DNA of 64,000 bases from Falciphora oryzae (taxonomy: Eukaryota > Ascomycota > Sordariomycetes > Magnaporthales > Magnaporthaceae): the NCBI GenBank assembly GCA_000733355.1, contig JNVV01000003.1, positions 1 to 64,000 of the forward strand. The letters run 5' to 3'. This document shows positions 1 to 9,896 of the stretch, piece by piece; position 1 is the first letter of the stretch; the number at the start of each line of letters is the position of its first letter. The notes beneath the pieces are model-generated. The model did no database searches and was not told the DNA's origin. It was given only the letters and a program-made list of their open reading frames with translations. Made by a program: the position numbers and the translations under genes.

Positions 1-1028
1 AGGACCAGATAGCGGCCGCAGGGCGACCAGATCGTCTGCACGACACCGCCGGCTCCTGCCCCTCCGCCGCGTCCGCTAGAAGAGAGGCTCCAGTTGGCGA
101 CGCACGAGTCGGCGCGGGAGAGGTCGTAGAGCCCAACCCAGCGCGTCCAGGTCCCGGCGGCGACCAGGCTGGTGTCGGGCTGGGCGGCGAGGGCGGACAC
201 GGTGCCCTTCATGCCGACGCCGCCACCCTTGGAGATGTGGCGGGTGGACGGGATGGTTGGGGTGCGCGAGATGGGGCCCTCGCTGGTTCTTGAGGCGTCG
301 AAGTAGGCGATTAGGTTGTTGGCGCCGGCGACGAAGTGGGTGCCGGGCGCCGGCCAGATGAGGGAGGAGGGGGTTATGAAGGCCTCGGTCTCGCGCTTGA
401 TGAGAGTGTAGGAGGCTAGTGGAGGCTGGTGTTGCGGCTGGGGCGGCTGAAAGGGTGCGCGTGATGATGACGAAGAGGAGGACGAGGCGTTTGAGATGGA
501 GGATGATGTGGGGGGAGCGGGAGGAGAGGAACGGAGAGCGGGAGATGCGCTCATGGGTTCCTCTTGGTCCTTGTCGTCGTCGGCATTGTGGTGGTGAAGC
601 GATTCCTCCTGCAATCCATGCGGGAAAGCGCTCAAAAGCTGTATGGGATGGTCCTTACAGGCGACCAGGACAGTCTGAGTCAAAGGATAACCCAGAGAGT
701 AGTAGGGGCAGGGAGCGATGGCCCTTGTAGGCTCGGGTAGGGTTAAGACACCCTGTGGAGAGAGTGTGAAGGGAGCTTGTCGCGGCTCCAGAAGGTCTTG
801 TGGGAGGATATAGCTGCAGACGCGATCATCAGAGGACGAGGCGATGATAGTCGTTCCGTCTGGAGACCACTCGAGGCTCTTGAAGAACGGTCTGATTCCT
901 CGTGAGGTAGAGGACCGATTTGGCAGTGTCCAGTGAGTTCTGCCATGCTGCGGTTTTTCTGGACTGGCCGAGGCGACGATTTCTAGCCGGGGTTGGCTCT
1001 TTTGTGGTGGTGGTGGTGAAGCTTCCAT
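1..1028 (-). CDS. WD40-repeat protein, WRAP53/TCAB1-Swt21-like (3' end outside window)
   Basis: One uninterrupted frame runs from an ATG at 1028 leftwards through the window edge, showing about 342 residues without the C-terminus. After a proline-rich start it has WD40-type blades: a block reading FFKSLEWSPDG near residue 55, then ACKDHPIQLL near residue 120, and after a Ser/Pro-rich insert of about 60 residues more blades (VAAGTWTRWVGLYDL, then VQTIWSPCGRYLVL at the edge). The order of WSPDG, the (C/S)K/R-x-HPI/NPI-x-(L/W) block and GS/GTxxRxxGLYD matches the TCAB1/WRAP53 family, which in animals binds CAB-box RNAs such as telomerase RNA; yeast Swt21 is a distant relative linked to splicing. 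The insert between blades is a low-complexity fungal elaboration. It is divergently oriented to the PQ-loop gene. The family call is fairly firm, but the role in fungi is not established by the sequence. Confidence 0.75.
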   Translation of the reverse strand, partial: MEASPPPPQKSQPRLEIVASASPEKPQHGRTHWTLPNRSSTSRGIRPFFKSLEWSPDGTTIIASSSDDRVCSYILPQDLLEPRQAPFTLSPQGVLTLPEPTRAIAPCPYYSLGYPLTQTVLVACKDHPIQLLSAFPHGLQEESLHHHNADDDKDQEEPMSASPALRSSPPAPPTSSSISNASSSSSSSSRAPFQPPQPQHQPPLASYTLIKRETEAFITPSSLIWPAPGTHFVAGANNLIAYFDASRTSEGPISRTPTIPSTRHISKGGGVGMKGTVSALAAQPDTSLVAAGTWTRWVGLYDLSRADSCVANWSLSSSGRGGGAGAGGVVQTIWSPCGRYLV

Positions 1029-1531
1029 CCTTGGAGCACCGCTGAGACACAAGGAAGGCGCAAGTTTGAGATTCAGGTGAGGGCAGCCATATATAGCAGG
1101 AGCAGGAACAGCGCATCCCTCTGAGATGTGATCGGCCAGCAGAGAGCCACGGGATGATGCCGAGACTTTGGTGGAAGTGATGCTGGGAGCCGTTATGCTA
1201 TGAAGACGGTGATATGATATTTGATTTCATTTGCTGCTCAGCACAGTATCAAATCCATCAAATGTTTTGCTATCTGGTCGAGTCCAGCCCAAATCGAGCC
1301 CCGACGGAGTGGATCTCCCCTGCAGGAACCCGCTAGCGCAGAGCCCAGCTTGGGGGCGGGGACGAGTGGGAACGCCGCACGGTGCACGTGTTGGGAGCTG
1401 CTTGGACGCTAAGAGGCCTGACGCTTCGTCGCGACGGAGAACCTTGGCTTGACGTCGTCGTCGGTCAGGTTGCTGACGGCACCCGCAAACAACTACCAAG
1501 GGTTGGGACAATCACCGCCACCAGTCAAGAT
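1029..1531. other. Divergent intergenic spacer
   Basis: This 503-bp stretch separates the divergent WD40 and PQ-loop genes and should hold both promoters. A CACGTG E-box lies at 1385-1390. I see no gene in it. Confidence 0.5.
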
Positions 1532-2692
1532 ATGGCTTCCACAATGGCGTCGACCATGGACCTGTCCAGCCGCTGCGATGAGCTCCGGTCGCCGGGGGCC
1601 GTCAACCTCATCGTTTCAATGTGAGCGTCTCCAAACAAACAGCAACTCCCATTTCTGTGCTGACACCGACGCCGCCGCAATCACACTCTGCAGAATAATC
1701 GTCATCGGCATGCTCATCTCGTACCTCCCCCAACACTACCGCATCATCTCGCGCGGCACCTCGGAGGGCATCTCGCCCTACTTTGTCCTGCTTGGCGTCA
1801 CCTCGGCCACCTCGGGCTTCGCCAACATCCTCCCCCTGCCACAGTCCCGTCAGGATGTGGCCTGCTGCAAGGACCTCGACACATTTCACTGCCTCGCCGG
1901 CCTGTTGGGAATCGCCCAGCTGGGTGTCCAGTGGATATGCTTTGCCATAATGTTAGTCTTGGCCCGTTCTCTCCAACCCCGCTTCTCCGCTGGACAAAAA
2001 TGGTGGTGGTCGTCGGGATCGATCTAACCGACACGTTCAAACACAACTCTAGTCTCGTATTGTTCCTCGTCTTCTTCCGCTACGACAACGCGACAGTCTC
2101 GGCCGACGAAGAAGAAGAGCTCGCAAACGAGGAGCAGCCGAGGTGGCAGACGGCGGTGGCGGTGGCGTGCATCTGCTTCCTGCACGGGCTGGCCGTCATA
2201 GTTACCACGGCCGTCATCGGCTACGTATTCCCACAGCATCTGTCGGGCTGGGCCAACACGCTGGGCCTGTCGGCGGCCGCGCTGGCCGGGGTCCAGTACA
2301 TACCCCAGATCTGGACCACATACCGGCTCAAGCACGTCGGCAGCCTGAGCATCCCCATGATGTGCATCCAGACCCCGGGCGGCTTCCTCTTTGCCAGCAG
2401 CCTGTTTGCCCGTTTCGGCCCGGCCGGATGGAGCTCCTGGGGCATCATTTTGCTCACCGCCTCCATGCAGGGCATCCTGCTCTCCATGGCCATATACTAC
2501 GAGATCAGGCGCGACAAGAGCCATGTCGAGGTGGCCCCCGCCGTCGTGTCAGACGGGGCGGCAGGACGGGCCTCTAACGGGGTTGCCGTCGTGGCCGAGT
2601 CCCAGGGGTCGTCTGCCGCGGATGCCGACGCCCCGACCGAAAGGCAGCCTCTGCTGAAAGCGTCTGGGAATGGCGCACCCTACAGGACGTAA
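1532..2692 (+). CDS. PQ-loop repeat membrane protein
   Basis: The model has three exons: 1532-1620, 1694-1951 and 2053-2692, giving 328 residues. Both introns have GT..AG ends (gtgagc..ctgcag; gttagt..ctctag) and keep the frame. Two PQ-loop motifs are visible: LPQHYRIISRG at about residues 41-51 and YIPQIWTTYRLKHVGS near residue 198. Each sits in hydrophobic hairpins consistent with about seven membrane segments. PQ-loop proteins include lysosomal and vacuolar cystine or cationic amino-acid transporters and SWEET-like carriers, so a vacuolar or Golgi membrane solute carrier is likely. The C-terminal 60 residues are polar and cytosolic-looking (DAPTERQPLL near the end, resembling a dileucine-type sorting signal). 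The ATG at 1532 is followed by two further in-frame ATGs. The substrate cannot be inferred. Confidence 0.88.
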
Positions 2693-5171
2693 AAGAAGGG
2701 AACTACAAGCGGGCTCACCAAAGCCCGGAAACTTTGTGTGCGCAAATCGAAACGTATTATTGGGTCGGAAAGGCGTCACAGAGGTTTTGTTTTCTTTTTC
2801 TATCTCTTTTTTTTTTTCTTCCCCTATTTTCCGTTTTCTTCCTTATTTGGAGACTCGGGTTTTTCTTGCGCCGCCTCTATATATTGAATATCTACCCAAG
2901 CATAAATTCATTCAAGGACATACCTAGACATATCTCGGTTTTTTTTTTTTTTTTTTTTTTTTTTTCAGATCATATGGTTATATGATGGACATGTGCCTGC
3001 AAATCATGTGGCGCTGTGGGATCTGCTCCCAAAGGAAGAAAAACAGCCGCAATGACACTGTTTCACAGCAAACCGACCGCTGTGGCAGCTCTGGCATCCC
3101 TGGGCGTGTTGCCTGTCAGAAGAAGGGGAGGCTGACAGGCGCTGCCAAAGTGCCGGGAACGGAAAGAGATCGTTTCCTCAAACTGGCGGCGCCAAGACCC
3201 GCGCGGTGACGTCACAGGAAGACCTAGACAGCACAGGGACGTTCCCAGACGCCGTGTCTCATGACATGAGGGGAGTTTGCGGCTCTGCGGGCACGTATTC
3301 CGGCTCGCCATAGGCGCCGACTAGGTTCGGTCAGAAAACAGAAGCAAACCCGGCGTCTTCATGGAGTTCGGAAGACTTGCAATGCAATGCAAGGCATGGC
3401 TCCAAAACTCGGTTCGATGTGGTTGGTCGTTGGCGTCGGAAAATAAGCGCCGCGCGAGTTTGGGATTATGCTTTGAGACTCCTGGTTTTTATGCTTTTCT
3501 CCTCCGGCGTGTTGTCCGTTTCCTGTTCTTTCTTTCTTTTTTTTTTTTCTTTTTCCCTCGCCTTTCTTCGGGCGCAGGCTTGGGAGAGGGTGGATAGGTG
3601 GAGCGGTGGATCGCCCCCCAGCTGGGTGCTGTTTTCATGCATCTGCACGACGGCCGTCCGCCTCCGTCCCCCCGCCGGCCACTCACCGCCAGGCCCGGGG
3701 GTTTTGCACAGATGGGAAAAAACTTTGAGCGTTCGCCAGACCTGACAGCAAGGCCAGCCGCAGCGGCACGGGTCCAGAAAATACGGGCTGGCGACAGTTC
3801 AATCTGGGGCTGTGGCAAGAGCGGTAGGGCTTCAGCCTGATGTTGGCGTTGCATTCGGGAAGGAGGCTGAATTAAGCTATAACTTCGGCAGGTAGCCTAT
3901 CGTTCCAGCGGGTGCGCACAGGTGTTGGTGGGGACACGAGGGAGAGGTGGGACGAGGGACAGCCCAGGGCGCAACAGAGCTTCGGATGACCGCCACGCTG
4001 TGTACAGTGTCCCCTGGATGGATCAGATCAATCTCATCGATCTAATCGGGCGGTTGGGCTCGTGAGCACACGTCGTGGCCCAACTCAGGAGGTGGGGTGG
4101 CTGGCGTCCCATCGGAAGGGCCAAACCCACCCGCTTGAATAAAAAGGCCCCAAGATCGCCAGCGTGCCAAAAGGAGTGATCGACGCGGATTAGAAACCGT
4201 CAATCTCGACCTCGACGTCTCATGTGGCTGTTTACCCACCGCGCAACGCCCGCTCCCGGCCAGCGTGAGCCCTGCCCAGCGAGGTCTCGAGACCGGTTAC
4301 AGGGGAGGGGCAGAAATGCACCGGGCAAATCCACGATTCATTGAGTCTCGTTGGCTGCCGCGCCTGCCTTGGTCGCCGCCCACGCTTGGCTCGCTAGTGC
4401 GGCTCGATTCTTCCGTATTTTCCAAGCCGGGCCACCCCCATCTTTCGTCTGACGTCGCCGCCCACTTCACGTCCTGGCCTGAGCCCTGGACCCCGAGCCT
4501 TGGCTGCTGTCCCTCCCTGTCGAGGGAGACTCGGCGTCCTGCAGGGGGCTGGGCTGGAACTTCCCGCCGTCATCGCCTGCCATCAAGACCTGCTGCCAGA
4601 CATCGCCATGCTGGGCCTTGACGGTGACAAACAACGGCCCACCGCGACCACCACAGTAGGCCAGCTTCGGAAGCCCCAGCCCGCGGTGCTGTGGTGCGCC
4701 CTGGGCGGGCTCGCGGGCTACGACGCATGATATGCTTGCATCCATGCACGGCGGCGCGACACTGCATTCCTTTCCTCTCTTTACGTATAAGCCGCCGCTT
4801 CTCTACCCTCCCTCTCTCTCCGCCCGAGCTTTTCTTCTCATGGGGTTGGCCAAGGCTGCAGACTTCCTTGCACCCAACACTGTCCCTCTCGTTTCTGGTG
4901 GCTGTTCCATCACCAATATGTCGCTCTCTTGCCTCCGCTTCCCTTTATATTCTCTGTATAATCACTCCTGTTGACCGGGCTGCCCTCCTGAGTATACCTA
5001 CGACCCCATCTCCACTCCTACTATCCTCTTCTAATTACCAATCGTTTCCGGAAAACGAGCGACGTTTTCTTCTACGCACTTGCCTACCGAACTAAAAATA
5101 GGCCACGGCGCCTAATAATCTTTCTTCCACTTCTCCGATACGTAATCGGCCAGCACCGGCGAACCGAAGTC
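2693..5171. other. Long intergenic stretch, no supported gene
   Basis: This 2.5-kb stretch lies between two rightward genes. It holds T-rich 3'-flank DNA (2795-2835), a 27-nt poly-T run at 2939-2965 and another T-rich run near 3534-3557. A pyrimidine-rich region at about 4770-5095 probably contains the transcription start and leader of the PAN-domain gene. Open frames inside are short, have scattered stops and match no family I know. Confidence 0.5.
2939..2965. repeat. Poly-T tract (27 nt)
   Basis: A homopolymer run of 27 T directly precedes a CAGATC sequence. It is the longest mononucleotide run in the left half of the window. Confidence 0.9.
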
Positions 5172-6743
5172 ATGGGTGACAACTTTCGCGGGGGTCGGTT
5201 CAATGGGGGTGGAGGCGGCGGCGGCGGAAGAGGTGGGGGAGGCGGCGGAGGCGACAACAACGACGGCCGGAAGGGAAACACATCACCGTGTCCTGGGGCC
5301 AACGGTACGACCATTGGCACCAGCCAATCCTTTACGCTCCAATGCGGCCTCAACATCGGGGGCGATGTTCTTAGCGAGATACCCATGTCCAGCTTTATCG
5401 GATGCGTCGACAGCTGTGCGTCAACGCACCCGCGCTGCGACGGTGTCTCGTTTAACGGCAGGACCTGCCGCCTCCGCACCGGCGCCAACGTTGGCCAGAC
5501 GTCGAGACCATCGGACAGCTTCGACTCTGCCCTCGCCATCTTCCCCAGCGGTCTCAACTCGCAATGCAGCACTCTGGGCTCTTCGATGCAGACTAGCCCT
5601 GCTGCGGGATCCAAGCGCTATGACGTAGCTTGCGGCAAGGTCCTTGATGGCGGCGACACCCTCCAGCAGCACACAGCCACTTTTTTCGATTGCGTCGAGC
5701 TGTGTTCCCGGTCCAGTGCCTGTGTTGCTGTCTCGTACGACTGGAACATGACCAATGGCTTTAATAACTGCTACCTGAAAAACAATGTCGCGGACCTTGT
5801 TAGCGTCCAAGACATTGATACCGCCATTCTTAACCGCGGTGGTGGCGCTGGTGGTGGGCAGTCTGGGCAGCCTGCAAATCCTGCTCCTCCAGCCTCATCA
5901 TCACCAGCGGCCGGCGGCGGCAACGGACAGGGTGTGGTGCCCGTACCTGTCCCAGGCGCCCCGTCCGCTTCTTCGGCTCGGCCGGCCCCTAGTACCCTGA
6001 ACCCAGTTGCGTCCTCAGGACCGTCGGCACCCCCAGCGCGAGCGTCAGGTGCTACGGCTACCCGAGGGCCGCCGCGGTCCATGACGGCGCCCGGTGCGTC
6101 CTCGGCCACTTTTGCCACATCGACACGCGGGACCCTCGTGCAGCCGCCAGCAGCGGGCACCGGCAACTCAACGCCGGCTGAGCAGCTGCCCGCTGAGGCG
6201 TCCAGCTCTCAGGCCTGGATCGCCGCCCCCGTGGTTGGCGGTGTTGCAGCCGTCATGCTCATCGCTGTGGTATTTGCTATCTGGGGCCGTCGACGCGGCT
6301 GGATCAGGGGCTGGGGGTCGCGCGGCAAGAGCGACGGCGGCGAAGTTGGCAGGGGTATGGGCGGCGAGAAGGGTGGTGGTGTTGGCGGTGGTGTTCTCGG
6401 TGGTGGTGGCAGAAGGCAAGCAGACAGTGACGATGAGTGGCTGCGCGATGCGGAGCGGGGAGCAGCTAGCCTGGGCGCCGGAGGCCGCAGCAGCATGGCC
6501 GGCAGCGCCAGCCGGAGCATCCGGAGCAGCAGAAGCAGCACCAGTCGAGACGGGTTGACGGCCGGTTCGCGACCCAACTCAATACCGGCCATGCCGCCGC
6601 CGCCAGGCCAGACGCCCAGGTACGAGGTTAAGCAGGGCAGGATGACGCTCCGCAACAGCTTGAACGGGCTGTCGCAAAACAGCACCGGGACGGGCGCGAT
6701 CCCTATCTTCCTGAGAGAGTCGAGAGTCGAGCGTTCGACTTAG
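5172..6743 (+). CDS. PAN/Apple-domain single-pass membrane protein with mucin-like stalk
   Basis: This is a single exon of 523 residues. The ATG at 5172 follows a pyrimidine-rich leader. Visible regions are a glycine-rich N-terminus (residues about 7-30), two cysteine-rich PAN/Apple-like modules (about 40-135 and 140-220; each has a C..F..C....C...C..V.. pattern, e.g. FIGCVDSCASTHPRCDGVSF and FFDCVELCSRSSACVAVSY), a Ser/Thr/Pro/Ala-rich stalk (about 225-345), one hydrophobic segment (AAPVVGGVAAVMLIAVVFAIW, about 349-370) followed by a basic stop-transfer run, and a Gly/Ser/Arg-rich cytosolic tail. This is the layout of a cell-surface sensor such as Wsc proteins, with PAN modules in place of WSC domains. 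The odd point is the lack of an N-terminal signal peptide. Either secretion is driven by the internal segment, or an upstream exon is missing from the model. Ligand and role are unknown. Confidence 0.72.
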   Translation: MGDNFRGGRFNGGGGGGGGRGGGGGGGDNNDGRKGNTSPCPGANGTTIGTSQSFTLQCGLNIGGDVLSEIPMSSFIGCVDSCASTHPRCDGVSFNGRTCRLRTGANVGQTSRPSDSFDSALAIFPSGLNSQCSTLGSSMQTSPAAGSKRYDVACGKVLDGGDTLQQHTATFFDCVELCSRSSACVAVSYDWNMTNGFNNCYLKNNVADLVSVQDIDTAILNRGGGAGGGQSGQPANPAPPASSSPAAGGGNGQGVVPVPVPGAPSASSARPAPSTLNPVASSGPSAPPARASGATATRGPPRSMTAPGASSATFATSTRGTLVQPPAAGTGNSTPAEQLPAEASSSQAWIAAPVVGGVAAVMLIAVVFAIWGRRRGWIRGWGSRGKSDGGEVGRGMGGEKGGGVGGGVLGGGGRRQADSDDEWLRDAERGAASLGAGGRSSMAGSASRSIRSSRSSTSRDGLTAGSRPNSIPAMPPPPGQTPRYEVKQGRMTLRNSLNGLSQNSTGTGAIPIFLRESRVERST

Positions 6744-7318
6744 CGCCGAATAAAATCGACTCAAATCCATCCTCCTCAGACCCTCATTCATACTTTGATC
6801 CATGTTTTAGCAACATGAAGGGCATCAATCGATGTTTGCGGGGGCAACGAAAGATGCACCCGATAACACTGAAACCATCATCACCGACCCCTTTCTTTCA
6901 TTTATTCCATCACTATGCCGACCTCTCTCTCTACTCTTATTTTGATCATGATTGGCTTATGATATACCCATACCGGAGGAAGGGGCAGGATGGTGCTTGT
7001 TATGAGATGAGCCCCTGAATTTTTTGTGCCAGGAAGGAAAGAAATATGATACCCTCATTTGACTTTCTCTGTGTACCCATGTACCTACCTAATTGCCGAA
7101 TTAATATGGATTTTATGAGTCTGGTGAAGCATGTTTCGAGGTACTATCAGGGCACATTCGTGATTGGACCAGCAACCAGGATGGTTTTACTCGCCCATTC
7201 AGAACCTTCACTCATGAAGTTCCATCCGAAGGAAATTATGTCAAACATTCGCTATCTTCCATTGAAATGCATCAGTGGCCCTGGATCTGTCCCGTGCTTA
7301 TCGTTTCCATTCAGTCCC
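6744..7318. other. Convergent intergenic spacer
   Basis: This 575-bp stretch lies between the 3' ends of the PAN-domain gene and the Ecm4-type gene. It is AT-richer than the flanks and presumably contains both 3' untranslated regions. No gene is seen. Confidence 0.5.
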
Positions 7319-8696
7319 TCAAGCAGAGCCGGCAGCCTTGACCGCAGGCACCTCCTCGTCGAGCGGCAGGATGTCGGGAAGGGGCCCAACAGGGCAGATG
7401 CTGAAGGGGTTGATCTGCTTGTGGCTCTTTGTGTAGTGGTTCTTGATGTGCAAGAAGTTGGTCGTGTCCTTGAAGGCAGGCACGTTCCAGTACAGGTGAC
7501 GAATGTACTTGTGCAGATGGGGGTAGCCGGAGCGGATGTCGCGGATGTTGCACTTGAAGTGCTGGACGTATACGGGCTGTGCAGGAACACGAGTTAGTGG
7601 CTACATCCAGCGCTTGGGGCAGGAGCATCTATCTACGCATATATGTGTGTAGTAACTTACATCGAACCGGATAAGGGTCGGGAATCTTTGGCGTAAGAAA
7701 ATCATGTCAGCATATGCCAGCCGGTGAGAGGTAGCGAGTTATCAAAAGCGACGGATTCTCGGGAACTCACAGCCTGACGTCGACCTCGGTAATCTCCTTG
7801 CCAAACCAGTACGGGCCCCCGGTCGTGGCAAGGTGCTTCTCGGCCCGATCAAGGGCCTCGAACAGGGCAACGACGTTCCTGTCGTATGCCTCTTGGGTGG
7901 TGGCGAAGCCGGACTTGTAAACACCGTTGTTGATCTTGTCGTAGGTCCACTATGGGGGACAAAAAAAAACAGGGTGTTAGAAAATCGAAAAGACATGGTG
8001 GTCAAGTATCCCAAGAGTCTCTCTCCCCATCCGCTTCTTACCTCGTGCGTCTCCTCAATCTCCTTCTGCAGAGCCTCCGGGTACAGCACGACCTTCCTGT
8101 ACTTGTCCTCGAGCAGGTGGTCGAACTCGGTGCCGAAGAAGCGCAGGATCTCGGAGCTCTCGTTGCTGACCATGGTCTTTGCGACCTTGTCGTACAGCAC
8201 CGGCACCGTGAACCTCCCCTCGTAGCCGGGCTCGACCTGGAAGTAGACCTGGCGGATGTGCGTGAACCCCTTGTGCTCCTCGACCGGGGCCGGCACGACG
8301 TTCTCGCCCGCGGCGTCGGTGTCGTCCGGGGTGGCGAAGCGCCACCCTTGCTCGCCCAAGTGCCAATGCACCGACGAGAAGGAGACGTAGTCCTCGAGGC
8401 CCTTGAGCTTGCGCGCGATCAGCGTCCGCGTCGCCCACGGGCACGCGTAGCTGACGTAGAGGTGGTACCGTCCCTTCTCAGGCGGGAACCGCGCGCCCGG
8501 CTCGCGCGAGATGAAGTTGCGAAACGACGACACCTGCCGCTTGAACTCGCCCGACTTGTCGCCGGGCTTCACCCAGTCCGTGATCTTGCCGCCTCCAGAT
8601 GTCTGTTGGTTGGGGGCCAACAAGGGTTCGTCTCGGGTTCAGCATGTTGTCATCTACTCAATGAAAAAAAAGGGGCTTCGTGATCACACGCACCAT
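7319..8696 (-). CDS. ECM4: S-glutathionyl-(chloro)hydroquinone reductase / omega-class glutathione transferase (Ecm4/Gto type)
   Basis: The proposed exons on the minus strand are 8696-8694 (ATG only), 8602-8042, 7949-7771, 7685-7661 (25 nt) and 7576-7319, giving 341 residues. The enzyme class reduces glutathionylated quinones and related conjugates through a catalytic cysteine. That residue is visible as C55 in the family motif YACPWATR, and the all-helical C-terminal domain ends in the characteristic [12 protein letters not shown] and [11 protein letters not shown] stretches. The large exon has no ATG upstream of [14 protein letters not shown]. Joining an upstream ATG that abuts a GTGCGT donor to the CAACAG acceptor gives [11 protein letters not shown], which fits the family N-terminus. 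The 25-nt exon supplies the residues between VDVRL and PVYVQHF, which are conserved in the family. The protein is probably cytosolic. Function is confident; the start exon is inferred. Confidence 0.88.
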
Positions 8697-9896
8697 TCTG
8701 ACTTGATTTTTGCTTGGTGAGAGCAAGGAGTGTCCGTGTGTGTGGTTTCGTGTGGGAATATCTCGCAAATCCGCGATGGACAAGGACCGGTATCCGACTC
8801 TGCCCACGTTCAGTGCTCGTTTCTGTCTGCAAAGATTGCCGAATACGGACAGGCTCATCAAGCTTTCTTGGGATGGAGGGCAACGGGCAGCAACGGGGAA
8901 CCTCCAGCCCCACGCAACTAGCATGCAGGGAAACTCGCTCTGTATTTATAGGATATCAAATACCGTACCTCTGCTGTCCCGGGATGGGCCAAGTTTGCTG
9001 TGGGGTTCCGCAGTAGGAAGAAGTAGATGAAAGCATGCTTACAGGAGCTTCGTCATTGATGCGGGGAACGTCAATGGATGTGCTGTGGTGATTAAGTTAT
9101 GCTGACTGAGCATTTCCCAGCAACGCCGTCGCCCCCTGAAAGAAGGGCATTTGTCAACCTTACTCTATACATCATCCACGTTTCCAACGGGCAGCCGCTC
9201 GCGAAGGTGCTTTGGTTGGATACTTACTATCTTGCCTCTATTCACGTCTAGACCTGCCTACCTACTCACTAACTATAGAGTGGGTAGTCAAGTCCTTTGG
9301 ATTCGCCGAGCCGCCGTCCTCGCGCCGACATCATGACTCCCAAAATCCACCTAGCCATCATCCACCAGGGCTGACTAAGTCCTCTGCATGTACCAGACGC
9401 CCACAAAGCCCGTCTCTCCGAAGCCCCATCTCGTTCAGAAAAGTACCTATCCTTCTTGGCAAAAAGTCGCAGTCAACGGTTACATGTGCACTAATGGATG
9501 CCACTCTTAAATGTCTCGCAAGCTGCCGCTAGTAGTTCAAACTGTCACGATTCTATTCGCCACGCATTGTTTCTGTTTTCCGCCAAATACAGTGGCAGGG
9601 GACCCGTGATACTCTGAAGCATACCTCTCTAATCGGGTAGCTGGTGGCCGGAATCTTGGTGTGAACCCAAAATCAAAGAATCAAACAGGCCGGTGAAGAG
9701 AATGCATGGCAAAACAGGACGCTCCAGCTACGAAATTTCAACGTCGTTGGTGAAAAAAATAGCACGTCCGACCCAAACAATACAGTGGAAGAAGAAGGTT
9801 CTATTCTAGGTTACTTGAACCTCGGGGCCAAACCATCGCGTGCGTAGGAAAGTTCCCCATCAATCCCTGAAGCCAAAGAAACAAAGAACGGATAAT
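8697..9896. other. Intergenic stretch between ECM4 start and uba1 end
   Basis: This 1.2-kb stretch contains the upstream region of the Ecm4-type gene and the 3' flank of uba1. I see no family-like coding sequence. Short frames overlapping on both strands around 8650-9030 are not supported. Confidence 0.5.
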
